Below, piece by piece: positions 47,593 through 56,573 of a DNA stretch of 64,000 nt (the first letter of the stretch is position 1; every line of letters starts with the position of its first letter). Below the pieces are notes generated by a model that did no database searches, had not been told where the DNA came from, and was given only the letters and a program-made list of their open reading frames with translations. The translations under genes were made by a program, and so were the position numbers. Source of the DNA: Clostridiaceae bacterium Marseille-Q4143 (GTDB lineage: Bacteria; Bacillota; Clostridia; Lachnospirales; Lachnospiraceae); assembly GCA_018228645.1 (NCBI GenBank), contig CP073693.1:558001-622000 (forward strand), written 5' to 3'.

Positions 47593-50500
47593 TCAAATCT
47601 CCCTTTCCGCACTCTTTTTGGGCGCTGTCTTTTTGTGTTCTGCCTTGGGCTGGCTTTTCAGCTGCTCCATGACGGACTTTTTCTTTTCCCGTTCCTCCCG
47701 ATGGGCAGCGGCAGCCAAATCCATGAGGGAAATGGACTGACCGCTGCGGGCCTGCTGTTCCAGCTCTGCCACCGTAGGCTCTTTTGCGCCATTGTTGATG
47801 ATACCGTCGATCATGCCGTAATCGTCCTCCACGGCCATCTCCGCATTTTTCAGCGGATTTTCCGGCAGGAATCCGGGGATCTGGGTAAAACCAACACTGT
47901 CACAGTAATGACAGGATACCTTACCATCCTGCTTGATCGCAACGATGTCGCTGACGCTCAGGGACGGGCTGTGAAAATCCGCCGGTTTTTGCAGATTAAA
48001 CTGCTCATATAGTTTTTCCAGCTGCTCCGGTACCGTGCCAGACTCCCTCAGCGGAGCAGTGTAAATGAGATCATAATTGCTACGGTCTATGGAAATGTCA
48101 TGGGACTTTAGCCAGTCCAGATTCATAAAGCGCACATTCTGCGGATCGTCACGGCTCACCTGATAGATGGCAAAGCAATCTCTGTTCTGAGCAAGAAATG
48201 CCTGTTCCCGTTCCTGCTGATGTTCCTGGCGCTCCATGACCTTTTCGTGGAACTGAGGGCTTTTCTCCCATTCCTCACGGTCCACACCGAAAATGCCGCC
48301 ATGATCCATGATTTCCTGCGAGTCAAATACCATACTCTCCGTATTGTCCTCATGCAGCACATAGACAGTCAAACCAGCGGCATCCAGTTCCAGCGCCCGT
48401 TCTCTGGTGACAGGGAGCATCCCATCATAGAAGTAGCCGTATTCCTGCATATCCGGTGCAGATACCTGCTCATCCGGCGTTGGGTATTCATCCAGCGCCT
48501 GCTCTTGTGCTTCCGGCAGCTGAGAAGAAGCAGCCATCTGACTGGCCTCTGCCTGCATCTGCTGGTAGGCAGTTTCCTGCAAGGTCTCAATCATGGACAA
48601 CGGTGCGTATTTTACCGAGTCTCTGCCCAAATCGTTGTCATCACAAATCTGGAGAACTGCCTTCATGCGGGAAATCTCCGGCATATCCAGCTGACCACCA
48701 TCCAACTCTTTCATGGACGCGGCATCGTAAAGGGTATAGCCCCAGCCACTGTCACAGGACTGGATATGAAGATAGGTGGCATCGTCAATCAGAAACAAAG
48801 CCTCCTGCTGGTTGGCGTCCGACCCCAGCACTTCCATTTCCGGCATTGCCGCAGCCAGTTCCTTTACCGCTTTTTGCACCAGAGGATTATCACGGTAATA
48901 GTCGATTGCCTGGATGGTGTCCAGGTCAATGGTCTGGCCGGTCAAAATCGGAAAAGGTCCTTCATAGTCGCTTCCGTCTTTCAGCTCAAAACCAATGCCC
49001 TTGATCCCGTTCATTCGTTCTGCCGGAATCTCCTGATAAATGCGGATTGCTTCCTCCAAAGACAAGTTATCGTGGTATTCTCCGAGGTTTGGAAATTCCA
49101 TGCACTCTGCTACATAGTAGGTCAGATTGCTGGTTGGCTGCTCTATCGGGGCGGTTTCCGGCTCTGCCTTTGCATGAGGGTCGATTCCGCGCTCTTTGCA
49201 GATTTCCTTATAGTGGCGCTCAATGTCGGAGATCAAAGTGCCGGAGGTTTTGTTGATGGTCTCCAAACTGGCTCTCAACTCTTTCAGTTCCTTGCCCTGA
49301 CTCCAACTGGCAATATAGCCAAAGCTATTTTCTCCAGTCTCGATGCCAAAATATTTGCAGACTGCATAGGAGATGCTTTCAGCCTCCACTTCTTCCGTGT
49401 GACGGTTTTTGATTGCCTGTTTTTCTGCGGTTGCATCTTCCTCAACTGCAAGACGCCATTCAAACTGATTTTCGTCCACATAACGCCAATCCATATCAGA
49501 AGCAAACTGTTCGGCTTCTTTTTCTGTGGCAAAATCCAACTTGAAATCATGTTTGGTTCCACCTTCACTCTCCTGCACAACCTTCCATGACGGTAGCATT
49601 TCATATTTTTTAGGGTCATGGAGCTTGCTGTGGGCAATCTCGTGTACTGTGGCTGAAACCGTCTGAACCTCACTCATGCCCTGACGAATGGCAATTTTCT
49701 GATGATCAGCAGAAAAATAGCCGTCCGTATCAGCGGCCATTGCTTCAAAAGTAATCGGCACCGGTGCGCTGCGGCGCAGGGCCTCCATGAATGCCTCATA
49801 ATTTGGCACACTGCCGGAAAGGGATGATGCAAGCTCCGGCAAAGGTTTCCCGTCGGTCTGGCTCACATCAAAGACCTTGACCGGACGAAACATGGGGATC
49901 TCGATTTCTTTTTCCTCTGTGACAATCTTTCCGTCTTTATCCAAAATCGGAGCCTTGGTATCCGGGTCCAGCTTCTGCTCCTCGATTTTCTTCTTATACG
50001 GTGTGGGAGCGATGATGGTAATGCCATGCTCGCCCTTTTTTACATGACGCTCAAACTGGTCTTTCCACTTATTGTATCCGGCTACCAAAGTGGCGTCCGG
50101 CTTCTGCATATAGATGAGCATGGTGTTGTTTACCGAATAGCGGTGGAAGCGGGACATGACGGACAGATAGCGCATATACTTTTCACTCTCAAACAGTTCT
50201 TTGATGCCCTGCTCGATGCCATCTGTGATTTCCCTTAGCCGTTCTCGGTTGGTGGGTTTGTTCTCAGCCATGATTTTCAATCTCCTTTCCAAGTGTGTGA
50301 TTTCTGCTGTGTGTTCTGCAATCCATGCCTTTTGTTCTTCTTCACTTTCATAAAGAAAAAGGTCCAGCAGGTACTCTACATAGGGTTTCTTCTGGATTGC
50401 TTCCACAAAGCGGGGGTGCGGTTCTTCCTCCGGTGTCCTGGGAGAACGGTCGGCTTCCCATTTTTTCAACAGATAGTAGTAATCGGACAGTACACGGTAA

Positions 50501-50844
50501 CAGCGCTGTCGATCCTCCCGAAACTTCTGTGCCTCGGTTTTTTGCCGGACATATCTCCTGCGGGGCGGGGCCTGACTGTCATAGATCAGGCCAAAGTCCT
50601 GTGCCAGTTTCTCCGCCGCTTCTTTTGGGGAGAGGTCAAAGAGCTTTGCGGTAAAGTCGATCACATCCCCATCTGCACCGCAGCCAAAGCAGTGGAACCG
50701 CTGGTCTACCTTCATGCTGGGGTTCTTATCATCGTGAAAAGGACAGCAGGCCATGCCATTTCGCCTGACTTTTATCCCATAAAACGCTGCCGCTTCTCTG
50801 GTGCTGACCGACTGCTTGACCGCTTCAAATACATTCTCTGCCAT
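47593..50844 (-). CDS. LtrC-like primase with CHC2 zinc finger and ArdC domains
   Basis: A 1083-residue protein. The CHC2 primase zinc finger lies at residues 30-58 (CCPFHDDKNPSM, then FHCFGCGADGD). An ArdC-like N-domain starts near residue 193 (MAENKPTNRERLREITDGIE) and is followed by a zincin motif, VHEIAHSKLHD, near residue 400. A YodL-like part (YVAECMEFPNLGEYHDNLSL) and a DUF4316-like C-terminus complete it. It would prime complementary-strand synthesis after transfer and may counter restriction. An internal ATG at 50271 with AAAGGAG lies in frame, so a second 892-residue product without the zinc finger is likely. Confidence 0.85.
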   Translation of the reverse strand: MAENVFEAVKQSVSTREAAAFYGIKVRRNGMACCPFHDDKNPSMKVDQRFHCFGCGADGDVIDFTAKLFDLSPKEAAEKLAQDFGLIYDSQAPPRRRYVRQKTEAQKFREDRQRCYRVLSDYYYLLKKWEADRSPRTPEEEPHPRFVEAIQKKPYVEYLLDLFLYESEEEQKAWIAEHTAEITHLERRLKIMAENKPTNRERLREITDGIEQGIKELFESEKYMRYLSVMSRFHRYSVNNTMLIYMQKPDATLVAGYNKWKDQFERHVKKGEHGITIIAPTPYKKKIEEQKLDPDTKAPILDKDGKIVTEEKEIEIPMFRPVKVFDVSQTDGKPLPELASSLSGSVPNYEAFMEALRRSAPVPITFEAMAADTDGYFSADHQKIAIRQGMSEVQTVSATVHEIAHSKLHDPKKYEMLPSWKVVQESEGGTKHDFKLDFATEKEAEQFASDMDWRYVDENQFEWRLAVEEDATAEKQAIKNRHTEEVEAESISYAVCKYFGIETGENSFGYIASWSQGKELKELRASLETINKTSGTLISDIERHYKEICKERGIDPHAKAEPETAPIEQPTSNLTYYVAECMEFPNLGEYHDNLSLEEAIRIYQEIPAERMNGIKGIGFELKDGSDYEGPFPILTGQTIDLDTIQAIDYYRDNPLVQKAVKELAAAMPEMEVLGSDANQQEALFLIDDATYLHIQSCDSGWGYTLYDAASMKELDGGQLDMPEISRMKAVLQICDDNDLGRDSVKYAPLSMIETLQETAYQQMQAEASQMAASSQLPEAQEQALDEYPTPDEQVSAPDMQEYGYFYDGMLPVTRERALELDAAGLTVYVLHEDNTESMVFDSQEIMDHGGIFGVDREEWEKSPQFHEKVMERQEHQQEREQAFLAQNRDCFAIYQVSRDDPQNVRFMNLDWLKSHDISIDRSNYDLIYTAPLRESGTVPEQLEKLYEQFNLQKPADFHSPSLSVSDIVAIKQDGKVSCHYCDSVGFTQIPGFLPENPLKNAEMAVEDDYGMIDGIINNGAKEPTVAELEQQARSGQSISLMDLAAAAHREEREKKKSVMEQLKSQPKAEHKKTAPKKSAEREI

Positions 50845-50850
50845 GTGCCT

Positions 50851-51129
50851 TTAACTGCCGGACTTTTTCACAGGGGGCTGGTATCCGGCGGCTTTCGCAC
50901 GCTCACTGGCAGCTTTGCGACGCTCGGCGCTGTATGGCTCCCTGACTGATACACACCGCTTGGGGACGGTAAAGTTATGGGCGTCCTTTCGGGTGATCTG
51001 GTCGGGGTGCTTTTTTGCCAGCAGTTCCAGCTTCTCCATCAGGCGGGGATCGTGGGTGTAGACCTCAGCCATTGGTTCTGCCTGGTTATAGAGGAGAATG
51101 GTTTCCCGTTCCACTAAAGAGAGCTTCAT
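50851..51129 (-). CDS. Small conserved ICE protein between topB and the primase gene
   Basis: A 92-residue basic protein (MKLSLVERETILLYNQAEPM; tail AERRKAASERAKAAGYQPPV). I do not recognise a domain. Its start overlaps the topB stop by four bases and it is followed six bases later by the primase gene, so it is part of the operon. The C-terminal basic helix could bind nucleic acid; this is a guess. Confidence 0.72.
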   Translation of the reverse strand: MKLSLVERETILLYNQAEPMAEVYTHDPRLMEKLELLAKKHPDQITRKDAHNFTVPKRCVSVREPYSAERRKAASERAKAAGYQPPVKKSGS

Positions 51130-53234
51130 CGGCTGCCTCCTTTCCGCTGGTCAAATTCCAGCTTGAAGTTGGCATACTGTCCATCGTCCTCCAAAACCAC
51201 AGTGGCATCGTAGGTCTTGCCGGTTTTCTCCGAATATAACCCCGTCACACGGACACGGCCATCGTTCAGCAGCGCAGACACCACAGCCTTGGTCGGCTGT
51301 TTTTTCTTGGCAGCCCACCATTTGTTGTTTTTCCAGATTGCAAATCTGCAAGAATCATTCTGACAGAAGAAGCCTTTTTGCAGTTCTGCAACTCCCCCAC
51401 CGCAGCGAGGGCATTTGCCCACCACCTCGTGGGGCGGAGTGAACAGGTACTCAGTTCCCTTGATGACCTGATAAGTCCCCACCAGATCTTTCAGCATGGT
51501 GCTGATCCCGTCTAAAAACTCCTCCGGGGCAAGCTGCCCGCGCTCGATCTCGCCCAGGCGGTACTCCCACTCGGCAGTCAGAAGCGGCGATTGCAGTTGT
51601 TCCGGCAGCACCGTGATAAGGGATACTGCATCGTGGGAAGGAAGAAGCTGCACCGTTTTTCTGTTCTTTTTTCGCTCCAGAAAACCGGCAGATACCAGCT
51701 TTTCCAAAATACCGGCACGGGTGGCCGGTGTCCCCAGACCTTTTCGCTCGGCGTCCTCCGGCATATTCTCTTTTCCGGCAGTCTCCATTGCGGACAACAA
51801 GGTATCCTCCGTAAAGTGCTGAGGCGGACTGCTTTTGCCTTCTTTGACGATTGCCGCAGCAACTGAAAGGGTCTGTCCTTCGGTCAGCTCCGGCAGGGCT
51901 TTCTCTGCGCCCTCTGTTTTCGGCTCTGTATCCTTCATTTTGGCACGATAAGCGTCCTCCAGTGCTTTCCATCCGGGGTGCTTCACTGTTTTTCCTTTGG
52001 CGGTAAACTCCCCATCGGAACACGCTGCAATCACAACGGTTTCCGAATAGATATGGGGCTGGGCTACGGCGCACATCAGACGCAGGGCCACCAGCTCCAG
52101 CACCGCTTTTTCTCCCGCAGGAAGGGCAGAAAAGTCTGCATCCTTGAGATTTCTGGTAGGGATTACTGCGTGGTGGTCAGTTACTTTCTTATCGTTGATG
52201 ACCGTATGCTGATCACAGGTAATGGCGATTTCTTTGCAAAACGGCATGGCGTTGGCAACCAGGTTCACCAGCACCGGCAGGCTGTCTGCCATATCACTGG
52301 TCAGATAGCGGCTGTCAGTACGGGGATAGGTGCAGAGCTTCTTTTCATACAGACTTTGCAGATAGTCCAGGGTCTGCTGGGCTGTAAATCCAAGCAGGCG
52401 GTTGGCATCTCTTTGCAGAGTAGTCAGGTCATAGAGGGCAGGCGGCTTTTCAGACTTTTCCTTGCACTCCACCTTTTTGATCGTGACAGCTGCACCCTGA
52501 CAGGTTTCTTTCAGCTGCTCAGCAGCGGCCTTATCCGCCATGCGCTCCCCAGATACGGTAAGACCGGGCAGCTCCAGCGCCACGGTATAAAAGGGAATCG
52601 GCTGAAAGGTGTCGATCTCAGCTTCTCGCTGAACAATAAGCGCCAGCGTCGGGGACATCACGCGCCCGATGTTGAGGGTTCGGTGATACAGCACGGAAAA
52701 AAGCCTTGTCGCATTGATTCCCACCAGCCAGTCGGCCTTGGCACGGCAGAGGGCAGCATCCCGAAGTCCGTCATAATCCGCACCGGGGCGCAGGTTTGCA
52801 AAGCCTTCCCTTATGGCAGAGTCCTCCATCGAAGAAATCCAGAGCCTTTTCATCGGCTTCTTGCAACCTGCCAGCTCATAGACGCTACGGAAGATCAACT
52901 CGCCCTCGCGTCCGGCATCGCAGGCATTTACCACCTCCGAAACATCCGGGGCATTCATCAGCTTTTTGAGAATATCAAACTGCTTTTTCTTATCCTTTCC
53001 CACCACCATCTGCCAATACTCCGGCAGGATAGGCAGGTCATCATATCGCCACTTGGCATACTTGGGGTCATAGCTGTCTGCATCTGCAAGACCGGCCAGG
53101 TGGCCCACGCACCAGCTGACACGCCAGCCGTTACCCTCCAGATACCCGTCCTTACGGATGGTTGCGCCGATCACCGCCGCCAAATTCTGGGCAACTGATG
53201 GTTTTTCGGCAATTACCAATTTATGTTGAGCCAT
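51126..53234 (-). CDS. topB: DNA topoisomerase III (type IA)
   Basis: A 702-residue enzyme. The TOPRIM domain starts with LVIAEKPSVAQNL and has DAGREGELIFR near residue 104. The active-site Tyr is in CTYPRTDSRYLT near residue 304. A C-terminal zinc-finger-like part (CPRCGGGVAELQKGFFCQND) follows. Tn1549-like ICEs carry such a topB, presumably to resolve intermediates during transfer replication. The start at 53234 overlaps the preceding small gene by 14 bases. Confidence 0.95.
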   Translation of the reverse strand: MAQHKLVIAEKPSVAQNLAAVIGATIRKDGYLEGNGWRVSWCVGHLAGLADADSYDPKYAKWRYDDLPILPEYWQMVVGKDKKKQFDILKKLMNAPDVSEVVNACDAGREGELIFRSVYELAGCKKPMKRLWISSMEDSAIREGFANLRPGADYDGLRDAALCRAKADWLVGINATRLFSVLYHRTLNIGRVMSPTLALIVQREAEIDTFQPIPFYTVALELPGLTVSGERMADKAAAEQLKETCQGAAVTIKKVECKEKSEKPPALYDLTTLQRDANRLLGFTAQQTLDYLQSLYEKKLCTYPRTDSRYLTSDMADSLPVLVNLVANAMPFCKEIAITCDQHTVINDKKVTDHHAVIPTRNLKDADFSALPAGEKAVLELVALRLMCAVAQPHIYSETVVIAACSDGEFTAKGKTVKHPGWKALEDAYRAKMKDTEPKTEGAEKALPELTEGQTLSVAAAIVKEGKSSPPQHFTEDTLLSAMETAGKENMPEDAERKGLGTPATRAGILEKLVSAGFLERKKNRKTVQLLPSHDAVSLITVLPEQLQSPLLTAEWEYRLGEIERGQLAPEEFLDGISTMLKDLVGTYQVIKGTEYLFTPPHEVVGKCPRCGGGVAELQKGFFCQNDSCRFAIWKNNKWWAAKKKQPTKAVVSALLNDGRVRVTGLYSEKTGKTYDATVVLEDDGQYANFKLEFDQRKGGSR

Positions 53235-53424
53235 GATGGTTCCTCCTCTCTTTGAGCCATCGGGACATTTCCCGGTGACAGATACCTACGCAGGGCCTTC
53301 CATAATTCCCGCAACCATAGCAGGGGTGGCTGTGAGGTAAAGAAGGAGGACGGGAAGTTTCCTTCCCGCCCTCCGGCCTGCGTGTCATCATGCGTTCATA
53401 GGGACTGTCTGTGAATCGGGTCAT
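53221..53424 (-). CDS. Cys-rich microprotein upstream of topB
   Basis: A 67-residue basic protein with the cluster CYGCGNYGRPCVGICH, a possible metal site. Its ATG overlaps the stop of the DUF4366 gene (ATGA at 53421-53424) and its end overlaps the topB start, so it is coupled on both sides. I do not recognise the family. A Cys-rich relative would be expected in other ICEs of this type if it is real. Confidence 0.65.
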   Translation of the reverse strand: MTRFTDSPYERMMTRRPEGGKETSRPPSLPHSHPCYGCGNYGRPCVGICHREMSRWLKERRNHHGST

Positions 53425-54185
53425 TTCACGCTGTCCTCGTCATCTTCTTCTGTGCTGCCCCCGTCAGCATCCGGCTCGTCCGACTCCTCATCCTCGGTTT
53501 CCCATTCCTCGGAATCTTCCTCGCCATAATCATAATCGTCCAGACTGTCATTGCCCTTGGTCTTAGGCTTGTTCTTAACGAGCTTCAAGTAGGCAAATAC
53601 GCCACCGCCTCCCAGCAGAGCCAGCAAAAGGACTATCGCAGCCGGGTTCAATCCGGCAGGCTTCTCCTTTTCCGGCTCCGATGTTTCTGCCGGAGGTTCC
53701 GGTGCTTTGCCCGTACATTTACTCTTATCAGTTGCGCAGACCGGGCAGGCCGTATTGACTGCCCCTGCTTCACATTTTGTTGAACAGCTGCATACCGCAG
53801 GCATCTCCTCTTTGGGTTTTCCATCTTCCATCAGCGCCACAAGGTCTGCATCGTCCACCTGATTCAGAAAGTGAACAGCAGTCTCCTTGTCCTCATTCGC
53901 CCTATCAATCAAGATGTAAAAGTAATTTCCAGCTTTGGTCGTAACAGTAATAAGCTGCTTATTGCCTCCAAAATCATCCACCAATGCCGCATTCCCCTCC
54001 GGTGTAAGTGCCGGTGCCGGTTCTGTTTCTTCCACAATCACATTGCTGTCATTGGTAGAATCCTCTGCCGGTGCTGCCGGAGCCTGTTCTGACCCCTGTG
54101 CGAAAGCAGGGATTGTAAAGCCAAATGCCACAACCATTGTCAGGCAAAGGGCGGAAAGTGTTTTGCAAATTCTTTTATTCTTCAT
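53421..54185 (-). CDS. DUF4366 membrane-anchored surface protein (CD1107-like)
   Basis: A 254-residue protein with a signal peptide (LSALCLTMVVAFGFTIPAFA), an outer part with six Cys (CSCSTKCEAGAVNTACPVC), a Pro/Glu-rich spacer, a membrane helix (AAIVLLLALLGGGGVFAYL) and a strongly acidic cytoplasmic tail. It is likely part of the mating-pair surface apparatus. The gene overlaps DUF4315 upstream by 11 bases. Confidence 0.85.
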   Translation of the reverse strand: MKNKRICKTLSALCLTMVVAFGFTIPAFAQGSEQAPAAPAEDSTNDSNVIVEETEPAPALTPEGNAALVDDFGGNKQLITVTTKAGNYFYILIDRANEDKETAVHFLNQVDDADLVALMEDGKPKEEMPAVCSCSTKCEAGAVNTACPVCATDKSKCTGKAPEPPAETSEPEKEKPAGLNPAAIVLLLALLGGGGVFAYLKLVKNKPKTKGNDSLDDYDYGEEDSEEWETEDEESDEPDADGGSTEEDDEDSVK

Positions 54186-54432
54186 AAGCGGTAACCTCCT
54201 GATTATTTGATTCCGACAGTGCTGTATCTCTGCCGTGGTTCATTCCACCGGAAAGCATAGCGTTCAGCTGTGCTGGAGTCATGCGTAACGCACGAACCAT
54301 CTGAACGATTTCCAGATTCTCTGCCTCCGTTTTCTGTGCTTCCAGGGTCTTGAGCTTTTCCTGATATTCAGCAATCTTCTCACGGGTTTTCTCAATTTCC
54401 TGGTCGATACGTTCAATTTTGTTTTTTGCCAT
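54175..54432 (-). CDS. DUF4315 small coiled-coil protein
   Basis: An 85-residue protein whose first half is a charged coiled coil (IERIDQEIEKTREKIAEYQE), followed by VRALRMTPAQLNAMLSGG. This is typical of DUF4315 in Tn1549-like ICEs, always next to the CD1108-like hydrolase. The function is unknown. An AAAGGAG site precedes ATG 54432. Confidence 0.85.
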   Translation of the reverse strand: MAKNKIERIDQEIEKTREKIAEYQEKLKTLEAQKTEAENLEIVQMVRALRMTPAQLNAMLSGGMNHGRDTALSESNNQEVTAYEE

Positions 54433-54460
54433 AACCGTTCACTCCTTTCCACAAAGTCTG

Positions 54461-56197
54461 TTACCAGTTCATCAGGCCGTAGCCCTTAATACTTTGATAA
54501 TTCAGGTCATAACTTTTGATCTTGCAGGCATCGCCGGAATTTCCCTCCACCGTATAAACACGGCTGCCATCCGTACCGATCACGATACCCACATGGTCTG
54601 CTGTCCCATCCAAATCCCAATCAAAGAAAATTGCATCTCCGGGAGCCAGATTGTTATAGCCTCTTGCACCCCATTGTCCATGAGACTGGAACCACGGAAC
54701 GCCCTGCCACTCACAGCCTGCAAAGCGCGGTTCACTTTTTCCAGCCTGGTTATAACACCAGGATACAAAGCAGGCGCACCACTCCACGCGGCTGTCAAAG
54801 CCATACCAGCTCCAATAAGGATAGCCGCCCACATTGCCGACCTGACGCTTGGCCAGCTCCACCAACTGCGGATTTCCGGGACGGGTACCATTTACGAACT
54901 GTACACCGGTCAAGTCCTCGGAATTACTCATGTCAGGGGAACCGCCGCCAAACAACAGCGGCTTATTGCCCATGGTCTGCCGGTAAACCTGATACATTTC
55001 CATCTGCTCCGGGGTCAGTAACTCCGACGCCACAGCGGAAATGGGCTTGCTGGTGAGTTTCACATTCAAAATGTAATACTCATAGGGAACTTCTTCTGAG
55101 GTGGTCTCGCCGGTCTCCGGGTCGGTGGAGGTCTCCGTGCGGTAGCGGATCTCCACTTCCTCAGTAAGCGTCAACTGATACTGTGCTGCAAACACACGCG
55201 CCAGCTCTGCCTGAGCGCTCTGCCGGGTGTAACCTTGCAAGACGGCAGACAGAAATGCTGCCAGTTCATGAGGGTCATGGCCGATCATACCAAGATCATA
55301 GCGATACTCGTCATACCCTGGGTGGCTGCTTTCAATGTTGTCGATTTCCTCCTGCAACTGGACTTCTCTGGCTGCATAATCTGCCTCCACTGCCAGCATT
55401 TCCGGGTCATCCGACGGATAAGTGGTGCCGGAGAGAACGGAACCGATACTCTGCGCCATCATGGAGCAGGAGGACATGGTATTCATCAGCATACAGGTAA
55501 TGAGGAACAAAACCCCTGCCATCAGGAAACCCTTCTTGTGGCGCATGACGAACGCCCCTGCCTGCTGTGCCTTTTCTTTTACCGTCCTTGCGGCTTTTCC
55601 GGTTTTGGATACAGCCTGGGCGGTATTTCCGGCAGTCTGACCGGTGTGTTTGGCGGCGGCATACTGCCTTTTGATGGCCTGCTTTTGCTGCCAGCGGGAA
55701 AGAGGGTTGCTGGCAAACTGGGGATTTTCCCGCAAAGATTTCTGGTACAGAACATTTACATTTGCCTTTTCCAGTTGGCGCTCTGCCTGTGCTGCTTTGC
55801 GGTACGGCTTCAGCTTGTGGCTGCGATAGCCCTCCCGCACCAGATAAGCGCCGGTCTCCACCGCCTCCTCGGACTTGTGGGCGCTTTCCACGCCCACATT
55901 GTCCTGCTCTGTTTCCCGTATCTCTTTGTGGAGCTTGCCCACGGCCAGATGGACGGGAGCTTCCCTGACTCCTTGAGAAACTTTGGAAGGTGGCTTTTTC
56001 TTGTCCTCAAAGGTCAGCTTCGAGGTCTTTTTTCCGGTATCCGGGTCAATGACCGTCTGCCTGACCTTTTTCTTTGGGATATTGGCCTGCGCCTTATCTG
56101 CTCCGGCCGCAGCTTTCTCCGCTTTACGGATTGGCTTTTCCAGTGCAGGGTCAGACCATTCCTCATCAGTAAAGCGCAGACGCGGTTCCTTATTCAA
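54461..56197 (-). CDS. CD1108-like conjugation protein with CHAP-type cell-wall hydrolase domain
   Basis: A 578-residue protein: a basic cytoplasmic N-terminus of about 220 residues, one membrane helix (GFLMAGVLFLITCMLMNTMS), an outer helical stretch, then a CHAP/amidase domain with the catalytic Cys in EWCACFVSWCYN (near residue 477) and His in DHVGIVIGTD. It should open peptidoglycan locally for the mating channel, as VirB1-type proteins do. It overlaps the upstream gene by eight bases. Confidence 0.88.
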   Translation of the reverse strand: MNKEPRLRFTDEEWSDPALEKPIRKAEKAAAGADKAQANIPKKKVRQTVIDPDTGKKTSKLTFEDKKKPPSKVSQGVREAPVHLAVGKLHKEIRETEQDNVGVESAHKSEEAVETGAYLVREGYRSHKLKPYRKAAQAERQLEKANVNVLYQKSLRENPQFASNPLSRWQQKQAIKRQYAAAKHTGQTAGNTAQAVSKTGKAARTVKEKAQQAGAFVMRHKKGFLMAGVLFLITCMLMNTMSSCSMMAQSIGSVLSGTTYPSDDPEMLAVEADYAAREVQLQEEIDNIESSHPGYDEYRYDLGMIGHDPHELAAFLSAVLQGYTRQSAQAELARVFAAQYQLTLTEEVEIRYRTETSTDPETGETTSEEVPYEYYILNVKLTSKPISAVASELLTPEQMEMYQVYRQTMGNKPLLFGGGSPDMSNSEDLTGVQFVNGTRPGNPQLVELAKRQVGNVGGYPYWSWYGFDSRVEWCACFVSWCYNQAGKSEPRFAGCEWQGVPWFQSHGQWGARGYNNLAPGDAIFFDWDLDGTADHVGIVIGTDGSRVYTVEGNSGDACKIKSYDLNYQSIKGYGLMNW

Positions 56198-56573
56198 ACC
56201 ATTCTCCCAGCATGAGGGAGGACATCATGTAGTGCAGCTCTGCATAAATGGCCATTCCCACCGGATCGTTGAACATACAGCCGGACAGGTAGGCATAAAA
56301 CTGTGCCACCACATCGGACAGGATCTTCGCTTCGGTTCCTTCCAGAACCAGACCACCCATACCTTCCTTGGCACGGATGGTGCTCCAGACCTCTGCCAGA
56401 CGGAGCAGCCCCATCTGACCGGTCTCATTCAGTTCGGCTGCCTGGTCTGCCGCCGTGCGACACTCGCTGACCGCATCGGCCATGACCGTAAGCAGCTGGC
56501 TGCGCTGGGCATTTACCGCCCTGTCAAAAAACATCAGCGGATTTTTATTCATAATGTTGGGATTCATCATCAT
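56190..56573 (-). CDS. Conserved ICE protein of unknown function between virB4 and the hydrolase gene
   Basis: A 127-residue helical soluble protein (MMMNPNIMNKNPLMFFDRAV ... YMMSSLMLGEWFE). I recognise no domain. Overlaps of four bases with virB4 and eight with the hydrolase gene place it inside the translationally coupled core of the secretion genes. Confidence 0.72.
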   Translation of the reverse strand: MMMNPNIMNKNPLMFFDRAVNAQRSQLLTVMADAVSECRTAADQAAELNETGQMGLLRLAEVWSTIRAKEGMGGLVLEGTEAKILSDVVAQFYAYLSGCMFNDPVGMAIYAELHYMMSSLMLGEWFE

